From Rallus limicola (lineage: Eukaryota > Chordata > Aves > Gruiformes > Rallidae): DNA of 64,000 nt. The stretch is from assembly GCA_022605955.1 (NCBI GenBank), contig JAKCOZ010000003.1:12905331-12969330 (forward strand). Reading direction: 5' to 3'. The translations under genes and the position numbers were made by a program. The stretch's first letter is position 1. The number at the start of each line of letters is the position of its first letter. The notes beneath the pieces are model-generated. The model was not told the origin of the DNA. It worked only from the letters and a program-made list of their open reading frames with translations, and did no database searches. Below are positions 1 to 12,650 of this stretch, piece after piece.

Positions 1-460
1 GGCGTTGCTCGATCTCGGCGTGGGGGGGCGGTGCGGCGGCCGGGGCGAAACTCGGGAAGCCCGGCGGGGCCGGGGCCGGGAACGGGGCACGTCGGTGCTA
101 CCTCCTGCCCCCGCGGCTGCCGGCGCTGCGGAGCCCCCGTACCACGTCGGAGAAGCTCTCCAGGTGGGAGCGGCCCCGGAACACCCACGTTGAGAGTTTC
201 GTCACGCCGAAGTGCGTTGGGGCTACAGCCGGGCCTGGGTTTCTGTTCGGGGCGGCTTCACTGCCCGTCGTCCCGCTGTGGTTTTCCCGGGCGAAGAGGC
301 AAACTTTCAGCTGCCTTCAGCCGCGCTTCTGCTGCCGCTCGGAGTGAGCCGCCCCCCGTCAGGGTGGGCTTGGGCAGGGCAGCCGGGGCAGTTAGGCAGC
401 TGGCCACGGCGCGAGTGAAACACGGGCTTCCCCGAGCTACGTGAATTGGGCTTTAAAGTA
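1..460 (+). promoter_or_regulatory. CpG island, possible upstream TNFAIP8 promoter and first exon
   Basis: Very GC-rich with dense CpG, unlike the A/T-rich sequence after about 470, and cut by the window start, so the island continues to the left. CpG islands of this kind normally mark promoters. The nearest gene in the window is TNFAIP8, whose mammalian orthologue uses widely separated alternative first exons. A donor-like CAG/GTGGGA lies at 163/164. The frame that is open from base 1 reaches it in phase 1, which is the phase exon 2 needs. Two other donor-like sites, after 343 and after 414, follow an A and would create an ATG when joined to the TG that opens exon 2. There is no ATG in the open frame inside the window, so any coding start would lie to the left. 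It could instead be an unrelated promoter. The assignment to TNFAIP8 is inference. Confidence 0.55.
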
Positions 461-3037
461 CTGCTAGCTGGCCGGTAGAACTCGCTTCTGCCTTAGTTTT
501 GTGCTGTTAAAGAAACGAAACGCAGTTCTGCGCAGGCTTTGCTCTTTTCGAAAGGCGGGTGGCCAGGCTTTCTGTGCTGGTGGCCTGTGTGTCTCCCGAG
601 ATGCGTGTGTGCAGTCTGCCTTGACCACACAGGCGTGCCAGGGAGGCACAGTGCAGTCCGAATGATGCTCTTAATCTGCACATCGCTTGGTTATGCTCCT
701 TTGCAAATGATGTCCCACAGCTGATTAGTGAAGTGACTCCTGCTACCAACTGATTACCTGGGCCCAGCTTCTCCAGGCAGTGGAACATGCCAGATGAGGA
801 GCTGTTGGTTGAACTCAGCAGCTGGGATGACTCCTGCCAGCCCTGCTTCTCTCTGCTCAGCTCCCAGTTGAGCTTTGAAAGAGCACTAGTAGTGGAGCAG
901 TCTGGCCAACTGGCCTTTCGGGTGCCACAGGCCATGGGTCTGGTCCAGACCCAAATGTAGCCGGTGTGAACCTAATCACTTGCAGGCAGCACTGTGAGAT
1001 CCAGAGTTGCACTTTCTTTCAGGGAGATGTGCGGCAGGTATTGCAGGGGCAGCTGTTAATAAGTCAGGCTGTGTCATATCTGTAAGGGCACTTTGCCTGG
1101 GCGGAGCCTGGATCCTGTGCACCCTTATGGGAAGCGTGTTGGAATAGATGGATGCTGTTAAAAAACATAGGAGAAGCCATTGGCACTACGTGGTGCCTGT
1201 AACTCTTCATTTGGTTGGCTTTTGCTGGGAAACTACCTCCCCGTGGTGGCAGTTTCCGATTATTCTTTCTTTCTAGCTTAACAGCAATTGATGAGCATGT
1301 CAGTAAACTTTGGAGACAGTGCAAGTCTGAGCAATTGTAACTTGAAATTAGGCTGAACAGATTCCCCTCCTCATTGTGCTACTTTTATTGCTGCTGTGAA
1401 ATAATAGTGCAGAGAAGCCAAGGTTGTGCATTTGCAGACCTCCAAGGTGTAACTGAAATAATCAAGCACATTACATACGTATCGTGTATTGCATACACAG
1501 GGTACCTTTTTGCCTTGGTCTTATTTAAAAGAGGAGGAGAAAACACCTAAGGAATCATGTTCCCTAGTGTTAGGAGAAGGTGTGTAGCCATGCCTCACAG
1601 CTTCCTCTCAAAAGTTGGTTTGTAAGAGGTGAAAAGTCGGTCCAGTAAACTCCATAACAGTTTGCTGGGGCTCTAAACAGGAATTGGTAGGGAAAGAATC
1701 CAAAGAGTAAGTTCTGTAGAGGAAGGATGCCACGTCCTTGGAAGACCTTGTCGAGTCCTCCAAGTGAGGGACAGAAAAATTCCCAATAATCTTCAAAGCA
1801 GGTAACTCTCAAGAGATGTAACATCTCTATGATGAAGTTTCTTGCAGGTTTTGGGTATTTAGTCTTGACTTTGCCTCTTAGTAGAGGCTTTGGCCTAGAA
1901 TTTCCCTTTAGTTTTGTCATTAATTCTTATATATATGATCGGTAAAATGAGGATAAAGCAAAATAAAGTTACTGAATGGTGTTTTTCTTAACATTGGATA
2001 CGTCTGTTCAAATTATCTGCCTGATCTAAACGGTTGGCAGTTTTTCTGTATTGATCACCTTCTGGCAGCTTCGATCCTGGATGTACATTTGCCTTACAGC
2101 ATCCTGAATCATCACTGAGACCTAATACTTTGTGTACTTTGCTTAGGTTTTTTTTTTTTTTCATCCCTTGTAGGCATGTTTCTGGCCGTTCTTTGTATTT
2201 CCCCACCTTTCTCTAGATCATTTAAGCTATTTTCATCTTCCCCTGCTGAAAAAATTATGCTTTGTTGAAGATAGGTTTTGTGGATCAGATTGATCTGATG
2301 CACACAGCAAAATTTAACTGAAAATGTAGTGTCTGTCATGGATTTTCTCACAGGGGAAGTACACCTTCTACACAGCATATCTTGCACAAGCAATATATTG
2401 TGTTCCAGTGAGATGTACCTCAATTAAAGAAATTTGAGTACTCTCTCTCTTGGTTGTAAAATGGGTACACAGAGTGTGGTGCTCCAGGAGATGGTGATCT
2501 AATGACAAAGTAAGTTAGGGACTTTTTAGGATTGGCTTTGGTGGTTTTGTGTGTCTCTATGCTTACAGCCATGAGCAACCATGTTGTCTATTTGATCTGT
2601 AATAGAAACATTAGCAGCATTTTGCAGCTGTGATGCAGCTGACGATTTAGTCCTCTACTTGAGACTGGCTTCATGATCAAAGATAGCAAGTATGGCTCTC
2701 GTGTTGTTTTTTTTTCCTTAATGCCTCCAGCATCTTCAGATCATAAGACCCAGCATAATGATTTGTGTGGTCAAGTAGAAGTTAAGATGGCTATTCTTCA
2801 GTTGAGCAAGCAAGCAAGAAGTTTCACCAGGCATTTTTACACTCTCTCAAGTAGTGCTTTGCACATGTGAGATTTTATTTTTTTGACTGAGAGACTGACC
2901 TCAACCCCACTGAGAGGTGTGAGCTCTGTGCCTCGAGACTGAGGTGTGTGATTTGCAGAGCAGTAGCACGTGCCCATTTCATTGGCATCTCTAACCAGTC
3001 TCAAAAAAGGGGAAGAGGACAGAATACGTACTCTATA
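461..3037. other. Non-coding, no recognised gene
   Basis: A/T-rich single-copy-looking sequence with short chance ORFs on both strands and a poly-T run near 2147-2160. I recognise no conserved protein or repeat. If the upstream CpG island belongs to TNFAIP8, this is the start of its long first intron. Confidence 0.5.
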
Positions 3038-3165
3038 ATCATAGGATATCCTGAGTTGGATAAGAATCTTTGAGTTTAACTCCTGGCTCCACACAGGACC
3101 TGTCAAAAATTTAGATTAATATCCTATAGTTACATGCTTCAGGCACTGTTTTATGAACTGATCAT
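3038..3165 (-). mobile_element. CR1 LINE 3'-end fragment
   Basis: Reads in reverse as a CR1 3' end. From the octamer-like ATCATAGGATATCC it runs through GAGTTGGA and then AACTCCTGGCTCCACACAGG, a stretch typical of avian CR1 tails. It is 5'-truncated and diverged. No target duplication is expected for CR1. Confidence 0.8.
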
Positions 3166-3436
3166 TGACTCTGTCACTTGAAACTAAAAATCACTTACTT
3201 ATTTATTTCTCTGTGGTGTTTCCTGAGACCTCTGCAGCAGCCTTGAATGTACCAAGGCAGATGCGTGAGATGGTGTATCACACAAAATGCATGCCCTTTA
3301 AATGATGCCAGTTAAAGCTATTACTTAATTTCAATTCACCTTTTGTTTGGAATCCCAGGTGGTGAGAGGAGTCCTCTATCTTGAAGAAACCTTACAGAGA
3401 CTCCAGAGGCATAAAGGTGCCTTTTAGATGATGAAC
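3166..3436. other. Short unique interval between CR1 and LTR
   Basis: No gene seen. It ends with TGAAC (3432-3436), which matches TAAAC after the following LTR at four of five positions and probably is the left target-site duplication. Confidence 0.5.
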
Positions 3437-4570
3437 TGTGGTGGTTTAACCCTGACTGGAGGCCAGATGCCCACCAAAGTCGTTCTATCACTCCCCATCT
3501 CAGCTGGACAGGGGAAAAAATACATACTGAGAGGTTTAGGTATCGAGATAAGGACAGGGATAAGATAAGATCATTCCACAATCAGCATCAAGGGCAAAAC
3601 AGACTCAACACAGAATAAAAACCAAAACCCATCTAATTTATTACACTACTCACAGAAACCATAGTAGGATAATGAGAAGTACAGACTCAAATTCATGATT
3701 TCTCTCCCTTCCTCCTTCCCCAAGTGTCACAAGGGAAGACAGGGATGGGGGTTTCAGTCAGTTCCTCACAAGTTCTCCTTCGTTGTGTGTGTATGGGGGG
3801 GTGTATTCCTCATACTCTTCCTTTGGTCCAGAATGGGGTTTCACCCACAGGAGACTGTCCTCCACACACTTAACCAACGAGAGTCCTTTCCCACAAGGCT
3901 TCAGCATCTCACCAACTGCCCCAGCATGGGTCACTTCTCGGGGGGTGCAATCAGAGAATAATAGAGTGTGTCTCAGTCCATCAGGCCCAGACTGCTCCAG
4001 CCTGGACCTCCATGGAGTCACAAGTGCCCCCAGCAAACCTGCTCTGGCATGTTCCTCTCTCCATCAGCAGCAGATCCCACCAGGAGCTTGCTCTAACACA
4101 GGCTTCCCACAGGGTGACAGGGTCCCCTTCTGTCTGCGCCAACTCTGGCCTGAGGTCCTCCACAGGCTACAGGTGGGATTTCAGCTCCCTATCATCTTCC
4201 ATGGGCTGCAGGGGGAAAGTCTGCTCCACTGTGGTCTTCTCCATGGGCTGCAGCGGAATCTTTCTGGCACCTACAATGCCTCCTCCCTCCTCTTCCCCAC
4301 TGACCTTGGTGTCTGCAGAGTTTCTTCAATCTTATCACCTACTTCTCTGGTGGCAAAAAACTTGCATTTTTTTTCTGTTAAATATCACAGAAGCATACCA
4401 GCATTGCTGATGGGCTCGGCCTTGGTCAGTGATGGCTCTGACCTTGAGCCCAGCTGGTGTTTACTCCCTCTGGCCTGATGAAAGCTTCTAGGTGCTTCTT
4501 GCAGAAGCCACTGCTGCAGCACACACACCACCACCCCCGGCCCCAAACCCAGCCACGCAAAACCACAACA
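3437..4570. mobile_element. Solo ERVL-type LTR, copy A
   Basis: About 1.13 kb, beginning TGTGGTGGTTTAACCC and ending CCACAACA, so it has the TG...CA ends of a retroviral LTR. It aligns along its whole length with the element at 33638-34818, including the GACAGGGGA block, the repeated 'CTGCTCCA...CATGGG' units in the middle and the GAGCCCAGCTGGTGTTTACTC block near the end. The flanks TGAAC and TAAAC look like a 5-bp target duplication with one change, which fits an ERVL-class insertion reduced to a solo LTR. No gag, pol or env sequence is adjacent. Transcriptional orientation is not certain because TG...CA ends read the same on both strands. An AATAAA near 3614 would suit the plus strand. It contains a 231-codon stop-free stretch that I do not regard as a gene. 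Confidence 0.85.
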
Positions 4571-5169
4571 TAAACCCGTAGTTTACATTGTTAAGCTATT
4601 GAGATGTACATTATGTACTTACATAAGTAAGTCCAGAAGATACCAGTACAAAAATCATCATTTCTTTCAGTTCCTTTTCATTGACTAAAATTGTAGCTCC
4701 TAGTAGGTGAATTTTACTCTTAAATACGCCTAGCTTAATCCAAGCTCACATCTAACTTTCTGCTAATTAAATACTTGAACAGAGGTAATATGTTTTATCT
4801 GCAAACGTTACTGCTGCTCAAGCATATTCAGGACTGTCTGTCCTAAATAGTTGAACTGAAGAGAAACTCTTAACTGTAGTCCATGTCTTTCCTCTATGCA
4901 GGAAATACGTGTAACAGGATAGAATGTATTAAATTGTAAGGTACTGAGAAATGGGGAAATAAACTCTGAATGGAGAAGGCGCAAGTGTAGCTGGTTATCT
5001 GCAAACAGGTTTGTCTTTAGAAGCTGAATACTTAATTTGTGAACAAAATAAAAACCCTCTAGTTTCCAGTAACTGATGTTCAAGCTCTCTGTCCTCTCCA
5101 GCATACGTATGACATGCAGACAGTGCAATGAATTTGGCTGTTTTGAAAAGCATTTTAAGTCATCCACCC
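4571..5169. other. Non-coding, no recognised gene
   Basis: A/T-rich sequence between the LTR and a CR1 fragment. I see nothing conserved in it. Confidence 0.5.
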
Positions 5170-5572
5170 TACACCTCACCTTGAGTACTGCCTGCAGTGC
5201 TGGGTGGCATAATACCAGAGTGACACAAAACTATTGGTGAGAGCAAAGAGGATGAAGGTGAAGGGTCTGGAGGGGAAGTCTTGCAAGGAGAGGCTGATGT
5301 CCCTTGGTTTGTTCAGCCTGGAGACAAGGAGGCTGAGAGGAGACCTCATCACGGTCTGTAGCTTCCTGACCAAGGGGAGCAAAGTGTACAGGCTGGAACA
5401 GGCTCCCCAGGGAAGTGGTCACAGCATCAAGTTTGCCTGAGTTCAAGAGGAATCCGGACAATACACACAGTGACATGCTCTGACTTGGCTGGTCCGTGCG
5501 TGGAGCCAGGAGTTGGACTTGATGGTCCTTACACATCCCTTCGAACTCAGGATATTCTGTGATTTTGTACTT
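5170..5572 (+). mobile_element. CR1 LINE 3' portion
   Basis: Plus-strand CR1. It shows the 'GAGTACTGCCTGCAGTGCTGGG' reverse-transcriptase-end region, 'TTCAGCCTGGAGACAAGGAGGCTGAG', the 'CAGGCTGGAACAGGCTCCCCAGGGAAGTGG' region and the tail GAGTTGGACTTGATGGTCC...GGATATTCTGTGATT. It is internally deleted, truncated at the 5' side, and has many stops. Confidence 0.9.
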
Positions 5573-7535
5573 AATAATGATCTAGGAAGGCAAAGAAAAT
5601 ATTTCAGCTGTTTGGGTCCAAAAATACATGTAATACAATAATTTTATTCAAAGACATGTTAAAATAGAGTTTATCAAACAAAGTGCTACCACATTCCAAA
5701 GATTGATTGGGAAACATGATGACTGTAAACACTCTGATTCTCCATGAAAATGAATTTCCCTTTAGTTTCTAGCTGAAGTAAGTTGGTCTGAACTCAATTC
5801 ACACATAGCAGTGTTGGCCACATCCAATTAGATAGGTTCAACTGAGCTATCAAAAGTATGCTGTCATTACTTCAGAGTACTGTAAGTGCTTGAAGACTTA
5901 ATTTTGCATGTAAGTACAGCTGAAGTTCTGGAAATTAATCTGGAAATCCTAAAAAAAAAGATACTAAAAATAGGTTTCTGGTGAGGAGGAGCATTGTCAA
6001 AAGTCTGTGGGGTGGGTAGGCCAGCTAGCGTGCCAGATGTAAAAGTATCTCTGCTGCCACTGAGGTCTGAAAGAAAGACAGCCTTCACTTCCTGCTTTCT
6101 GCAGCTCTGTATGTAACCAAATCATAAGTGTTGTTGCACATGAATAGAGAAATAGTCCTAAAATACAAGCCCACTTTGTTGTTACAGTGTGCGAAGTAAG
6201 TAACGGCCTCTTGGCTTACTGAAAGCATTCTAATGTTATTTTTATACATCCAATGTAATTTTTATAAACATAGTTCTGAAGGGGGTTTTGGTGCTGCTTT
6301 GCTTTATGGGGGAAGAAATGGAAGGATTTGCTGTTATGTTAATTGCTATTAATAAGCATCACAGTTTTACATAAAACAGTCAGTTTTTAGCACTTTCACT
6401 GTTATATTGTGGTTAAATAATATGAAATATATAACTAGGCCATGCCACCATCTTTCCCAAAACATTTTGTAGAATTTCAGATTGTTTAGAGAACATGGTT
6501 TCAGAGTGTTGTAGAAGAGACACTGGTAATAGCAGGTAATGTGACTTTCTGACTCATCTGCTGCAGAAGGTAGTCTGCAAGCAGAGAGTATGTGCAGGCA
6601 TAAAAGTCATATATAAGGTTAAGTCTAGCTAAATAGCTTACAATTAAGCCCTGTTTGTTGAGCCAATTTAGGATATTCATAATTAGGTATGCGTATATTT
6701 ATCATATCCTTCCCTTTTTTGGTAGAAGAGCATCTGTTTTGTGTATTTGTGGCTCAATTTCCATCAGAGCTTTGAAGTAATTTTCAAGTCCTGTGGAGGA
6801 AACTTTGGCCTCCTTCAGCTCATCCCGCAGCTATGGTCCTCAACTGGGAACACAACCTCTGCATTTTATCAGCAGCACTTCATCTGAATTTTGTATTTCA
6901 AGGTGAAACAAAAATCAGCAGAACTGTTGAGCAATTATTTTTTTTAATTCCATCTCCATGTCTTATAGTCCATAAATGTTGGTATTAAGATTTTCTCTAA
7001 TCCTTTGGCTTATAGTACTGTCTTTATGACTCCTAACTACAGAATTGTCTAGTGTTTGTTTTTTTAAATTCCCCTTCTGATGATACTTTGGCAACCTACT
7101 TAGAGCTGTACATCCTTGATATATTTTAATTGTAGAGTTTATATTAAGGAAAATGATTTGCTGCTGTGTTTGGGATTCCAGACATAAAACCTGTCTCTCA
7201 AGTAGTCTAGACTTGGTCTTATTTACAGTATCACTAGCACTTCTCTCCGTGTTATCTTTTTGGCATGACTGGAATGATTTTGTAAACACCTAGGGGGATT
7301 TTAGTGGGAAGTCTAACTTAATCATGCTTCTTATAAGATTCAGAAGTAGAAGAGTTTTGCATAAGATACGGGGAAGAAAAGAAGAATGTAGGTAGAGGGA
7401 AGACAGAGCAATAGAATCAAAACTGAGTTTTTTTTAGGAGTCTTGAAGTTTGCTAATCTGTCCAAAATTTAGCAAGTCAAGTTTGAAGCAAGCCATTGAT
7501 AATCTTTAGCTGTTTAGTGATGGCCATTATTGGAG
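5573..7535. other. Non-coding, no recognised gene
   Basis: A/T-rich intergenic or intronic sequence. Only short chance ORFs are present and I recognise no repeat family. Confidence 0.5.
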
Positions 7536-7745
7536 TGAAATTTCAAATAGTCCAGCTCAAGGACTTTTTGTACCTCAGCTGTTCTTGAAAATTTCAAATA
7601 ATCCAGCTCAAGGACTTTTTGTACCTCAGCTGTTCTTGAAAATTTTAAATAATCCAGCTCAAGGACTTTTTGTACCTCAGCTGTTCATGAAAATTTTAAA
7701 TAATCCAGCTCAAGGACTTATTGTACCTCAGCTGTTCTTGAAATT
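7536..7745. repeat. 51-bp minisatellite, four copies
   Basis: Four consecutive units with the anchor TCCAGCTCAAGGACTT starting at 7551, 7602, 7653 and 7704, an exact 51-bp period. The units differ by only a few bases, for example TTTCAAATAG versus TTTTAAATAA and one CTTTTT/CTTATT change. Because 51 is a multiple of three, an open frame runs through the array with a 17-residue repeat, but nothing indicates that it is translated. Confidence 0.95.
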
Positions 7746-10700
7746 TTTGTGTAACAAAATAGAGAAGCCAAGTTGTTTATTTTAATGTTAACCTTGTGTT
7801 GCAAAGGTTGTAAAATGCAAGAACTCTTGCAGATGTCTAAACAGACAGATCTGCACTGGTGGGAAAGAGGTTTAATATTGCACGCTCCCTCTCCCCCACT
7901 CCCTCCCCCGTTCTTTTAAGTTATTAAAAGCTATTTTAAAAGAACTTTTAAACCTTGTTTCTCCCCTCCCCCCCCAGTAGTTGACACCATATTACTAGGT
8001 GGAATTGTTTCTCATGTGAAGGTGTCATTCCAGAAACTTTTAATATGATACTTCTATATTTCTTTGAATTTAAAATCGAGGTCTTGTCTGGTACTTTATG
8101 TGAATTCAATTGATTACTTCCAGGCACACCCACTTCATTTGTTACCCATTAAAATGTTTGTTTTGGGTGTATTGGATTGGCCTCATGTTACAGAAAAACA
8201 AATCTGCAAATCCATTTTGGCTTGGAGCTTTTGAAAACTTATTAAAAATTAAATGTAGCATTAATTAACACTGTAAATATGATTAAGCTTTGAATTATAG
8301 AGAAATTTCTGTAATGCAAGCCACAAATTCATGTTGTACTGGTCTGCAAAACACCACCCTGGTCAGTGATGCAGAAAGTATGCTGATGGTGACCAAATGC
8401 TTTTGTGCAGATTCACTAACAGTATTTGCTGTACAAGTTGTTTTAAACATGCAGGTGAATACTTAAAAGTCACTTGAAATGTGAAGTTTGTTGTTAATAC
8501 TGGGAAGCTACCTGGCAAAGAGGTGAGGGGGAGTAGCCTACCAAATGTGAAGTCGGTGATAGGCAATATAGTGTGTTTATTTTTACTTATTCCAATAAAG
8601 TGTTCAGTGTAATCTCAGTTGATAGGGAGTTTATACATTTGTTCTGGTTCAGATACTAGGCTGGATAGGAGAGATTACTGGAAGTCCAGATTATTACAAA
8701 TAGATCTGTCTATTGAAAGCATGTTCTAGGTGACATCGGAAGATGAAGAGCACAGGACTGCCCATAATATTTAACTGCAGCTTGAACACTACTGTCCATC
8801 TCCTCTGGCATCCCTAAATAACTGGTGGCTTCCCTGTGTTTTCCCATAAGCTTTGTGTAAGTTATCTTTTGTTACCTGCAGTTTTTTAGAAGTTTCTCAG
8901 TATTTCAGCATACTCATTTTCTGATCAGTTGCTTTAAAATAATTTAAGAGCTTTTAAAAAAAGAAACCACGTATTTACGTAAAGATCCTGCTTTACATGA
9001 AGTACTCAGTAGAACATTGGTGTATTGAAAACATTTTCAGAGCGTTTGGGCCCAGCTGAGAGGGAGTCAGCATTTGAGACCTATAAACCCCTCAGGGGCC
9101 TAAACCAGAGCATGTGCTGCTGTTATGTACACAGGAAAACAGGTCACAAAACAAACCTATTTTCTGCTCAAGAACAAGAGGTTCTGTGTAGGTTTGGGGA
9201 AGGAGAGTGTTACAGTGATAATGATAAGCAAGCAGACCTGTACTCGCCAAGCTTAAATGCAGCATGCTCCATTCAACAATCTATTAGTTTTCCAGTTATA
9301 GGTAGAAAAAGTAGCACAGGAGTCCACTGCTAAGAGTGCAGCTACGACTGCTTTCACCTTTTTTTGCCTTATTAACTGCGTTGCTGAAAAAGTGAACAGT
9401 TGCAGCACAAAACTGAAAATTGGTGTTCTGTGTCTTGACAGATAGAAATGCGTTGATGAAGAAGCATTGCCATTAACAGATAGGCATAATTAAATAATTG
9501 GCTAGGAGGAATAAATTGAGAACTCGATCAAATACTGGGCTAGGGATAATGAGAAATCTCCAGGAGCTTAATTTGACTTCTTGAGACCAAAACCAAAAGA
9601 CTGAAAATAAAAGCTTCGTTTATATAGAAGTTTGTTTTTTCTCCTTAATATGAAGAGGATATTGTGGATATTCTCTGGACCTTACCACAATAAAGTAATC
9701 TAAAGCAAATAAAAACCATTTGGCAGCAGGGCCAGGCAGAAGAGAGGTTTTTTTCAAAGCCTCTTTATATTATAGAAATGGTTTAGATACCTGGTATGTC
9801 ACTCTGAAACTTCTGACAGTGTCCTTTTTTCCTCTGTGCTCAGTGAACTAAGGCCTTGCTGTGACAAAGGGGTAGAATCCATGAGCTGAAGCTTTTCTTG
9901 GTATTATTTCTGTTTTGGATGGCTACGAGCTGAAAACGCTTCAGTGAATTTCCCTGTGGTAAAAATATCTTGAAGACTTACTGTCTTTAGAGGGAGACTC
10001 ACATCAAGAAAAGTGGGCAACACACCATCTGTCCCATTAATTGAAGCTCACAACTGGGGCATGGCTCTTTGTGAGGCTCAGTAGCTGGCATGGTGCCTCA
10101 GACTGCAGGGAGCAGAAGCCCCGCGTGTGCTGTGACTGTTGAGGGCAGCCCATGTCTTCTGGTGGTGGCGTGCGGAGGGGCAGGCACATTGCATAAAGTT
10201 TCTTGCAAACCTCACATGTATCACAGTCGTGATTAAGTACCCAGAGTGACCACGTTCCTTCCGTAAGGCTCCAGTATCAGGCAATGGTATTTGTGGCTAT
10301 TCAGGTGGGTGACCAGGTACTTCTGAGATGATACTGTACAATTGAGGGACATAAGTATTTTGTCAATTGATGCTACGCAGGTGGCATGAGAGCAGTGACC
10401 ATTGCTAATATCTCTGCTCAGGTATATTCAAATGAAGTTCCCTCAAAGACAACCCTACTGCATCTGACTAATTTGAAGGCAGTTCTTCTGGACACATAAT
10501 GTTGCTGCAGGGTAACCCTGAGAATTGCATGGTTTAAGCTTGTTTATATCTCAGTAACGTATTGTAATTTCAGTTCTTCAAGTATGGAGCAAGTGCTGCT
10601 TGCTGAAAGCTATGCATCCTGCTAGAAGTCCTTCATAGTCAAAGCTGGCGTAATCCTGCCCTCTGGACAACATCCATCCCTCTCTCAACCCCTGTTATTC

Positions 10701-12650
10701 AAATAAAGTACTAGGAAAATAATTCCTCCAAAAGTAAACATACAAAGACTTGTTAGACCCTGCTAGATTTTTCAGTTAAAAAGCATATTGGAACGTTATC
10801 TGCTCTATTCTCCATGTGTGATCACAGAGCATCTTTAACTACTTGTTCAAGTTCCCTTTGCTGGCCATCGCAGTCTTTACAAAGCAGCAGAAGACCTGAT
10901 GACCCAAATAGATCTGCCTGAGGAACAAATGACTCTCAGAAAACAACTGATGGTGTTTCTGTGGCTGATATTTCCATCATTAGGCCTGCCCAAACAGCAT
11001 GATGGTAGAATAACAAGCTTTCTGAACCTGGTATGTGGAAAAGTTGATTTGAGTGCTGGAGAATCTGTTTTACTGATGACTGTTTTAGGCAATGTGCTGT
11101 TGAATATTCCCATGTGGAAGACGATAGAGATGTGTAGTGTGTGGTGACAGAGGCCAGTGGGGTACGTCTGAGTGTGACAGACTCCCACAACTCCTCTTCT
11201 GACTTTGGGGATTCTCAGCATGTGCTGAGCCTACAGCAGAGCACAGGAGATCACGTCCTAAAAGTTATGCTCCTGTATCTGAAAACCTTTGTTGACTAGG
11301 GTAGGGATTGCAGTAGGAAATAGCTGTCTGTATGGATTGGATTGCAGTGCAGCACCTATTCTGTGACACTTCATGGGTGGCAGCTAATAGCAAAACTGAC
11401 TCCTGTTTTGCATCTGTAATCTTGAAGTGGAGCCAAAGTAATATTGTTCAGAAGAAAGAAAAGCCAGTCATGTCTTCAAAACATAACCTCTTCTTTTTTC
11501 TTCCTTTCTTTCTTTAAAATTATTTTAAGGTGTGGTATTTATGCATGATTTTTAGCTATAAACAGGCATTGATAATTAAAATGGTAAACCGTAGGCTGTT
11601 CCCAAATCTGTGGTATAGTTTAGGAAAAAGTTAGAGCAATGGTATTTTGGCAGCCCAGCTTAACAATGGAGAGAAAATGGGAAGAAAAAGCAGTAAATGT
11701 ATGCTACCATAAGCCAGTGAAATAGGAAGATGAAATTCAGAACCTGTAGAAAGGTACTCTGACTAGGGAGTTTTGCAGTTCCTCTCATCTGTGGAATCCT
11801 TCTGTAAAGGACTTCACTCAATTCTTCTTTCCCCTACTCCTCTCCAGAAAATCCGCAGAGGTATTTGAATAGTCTAAGATGAAGGCAGCCCGAGGTGACA
11901 CAGCAAGAAGTAATTATTGCAAGAGGACAACGGGTTCCCCTTTGAGCACACGCAATCTGTTAGTAACAGGAGAGGCATGTAAGTGAATTATGGCTGGTGG
12001 CTGTAGAGCTGGTTGTGTGATCCAGGGTAAATGTGTTTACAGCTGTTGAACACTTACCTGCTTTGGACAAATCAGAACCAAGCTGGAAGGAGTCTGGTGG
12101 AGGAAAGTATTTCTCAGTGAACTTTAATGCACCTTTTGTTTTGCAGTCACTTTCATGAGCATTTTGTGGTAACTGGTAATATTCAGTCATGAGTGTAATT
12201 TGAGACAGTGTATTCTCACATATACACATCCATCTTTATACACAGTTTAAGATGCAATTCATACAAAGCTAAACCTCATTATACACAGGAGTGTTTCTCA
12301 GACACCTAGTGTTAACACCTGTTTACTGATGAATGAAATGCAAGGTGCTTTTCAAGTTGTCTTTCTCCCTGCAACTCATCTCTGCTTGGGATTTTTCTGT
12401 GGAGTGCCAAATCCAGACAGGTTTCTGTAAATTTCCCTGTAGCAGCTGCATGTAGTTACATGTACGGCAAATCAGTGTAGTGTGTCTGAACAGTGTTCTT
12501 CTTTGCATTTTCCAGGCTGAACATGCCCAACGGGCAGCCTTTCCTCACAGGAGGGGTACTTCCACAGTCTGACAGGCTTTGTGGCCTTCCTCCACACCAG
12601 CACTGACAGATCCGTATCTTCTGGTGCTGGGGGCTTCAGCTGGATGCAGC
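7746..12650. other. Non-coding, no recognised gene
   Basis: About 4.9 kb of A/T-rich sequence with C-rich patches near 7890 and 7965. There are several ORFs below 115 codons on either strand, none with a recognisable domain, and no splice-supported exon. Confidence 0.5.

Noticed and set aside
31..444. 137-codon open frame in the CpG island as a complete gene
   Set aside because: GC-rich islands are poor in stops in several frames, and this one has no ATG. Only the part up to the 163 donor is considered, as a possible first exon.
507..935. 142-codon minus-strand open frame beside the upstream CpG island
   Set aside because: No recognisable domain or splice context, and the overlapping frames are equally open. 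Could be revisited if antisense transcription is found.
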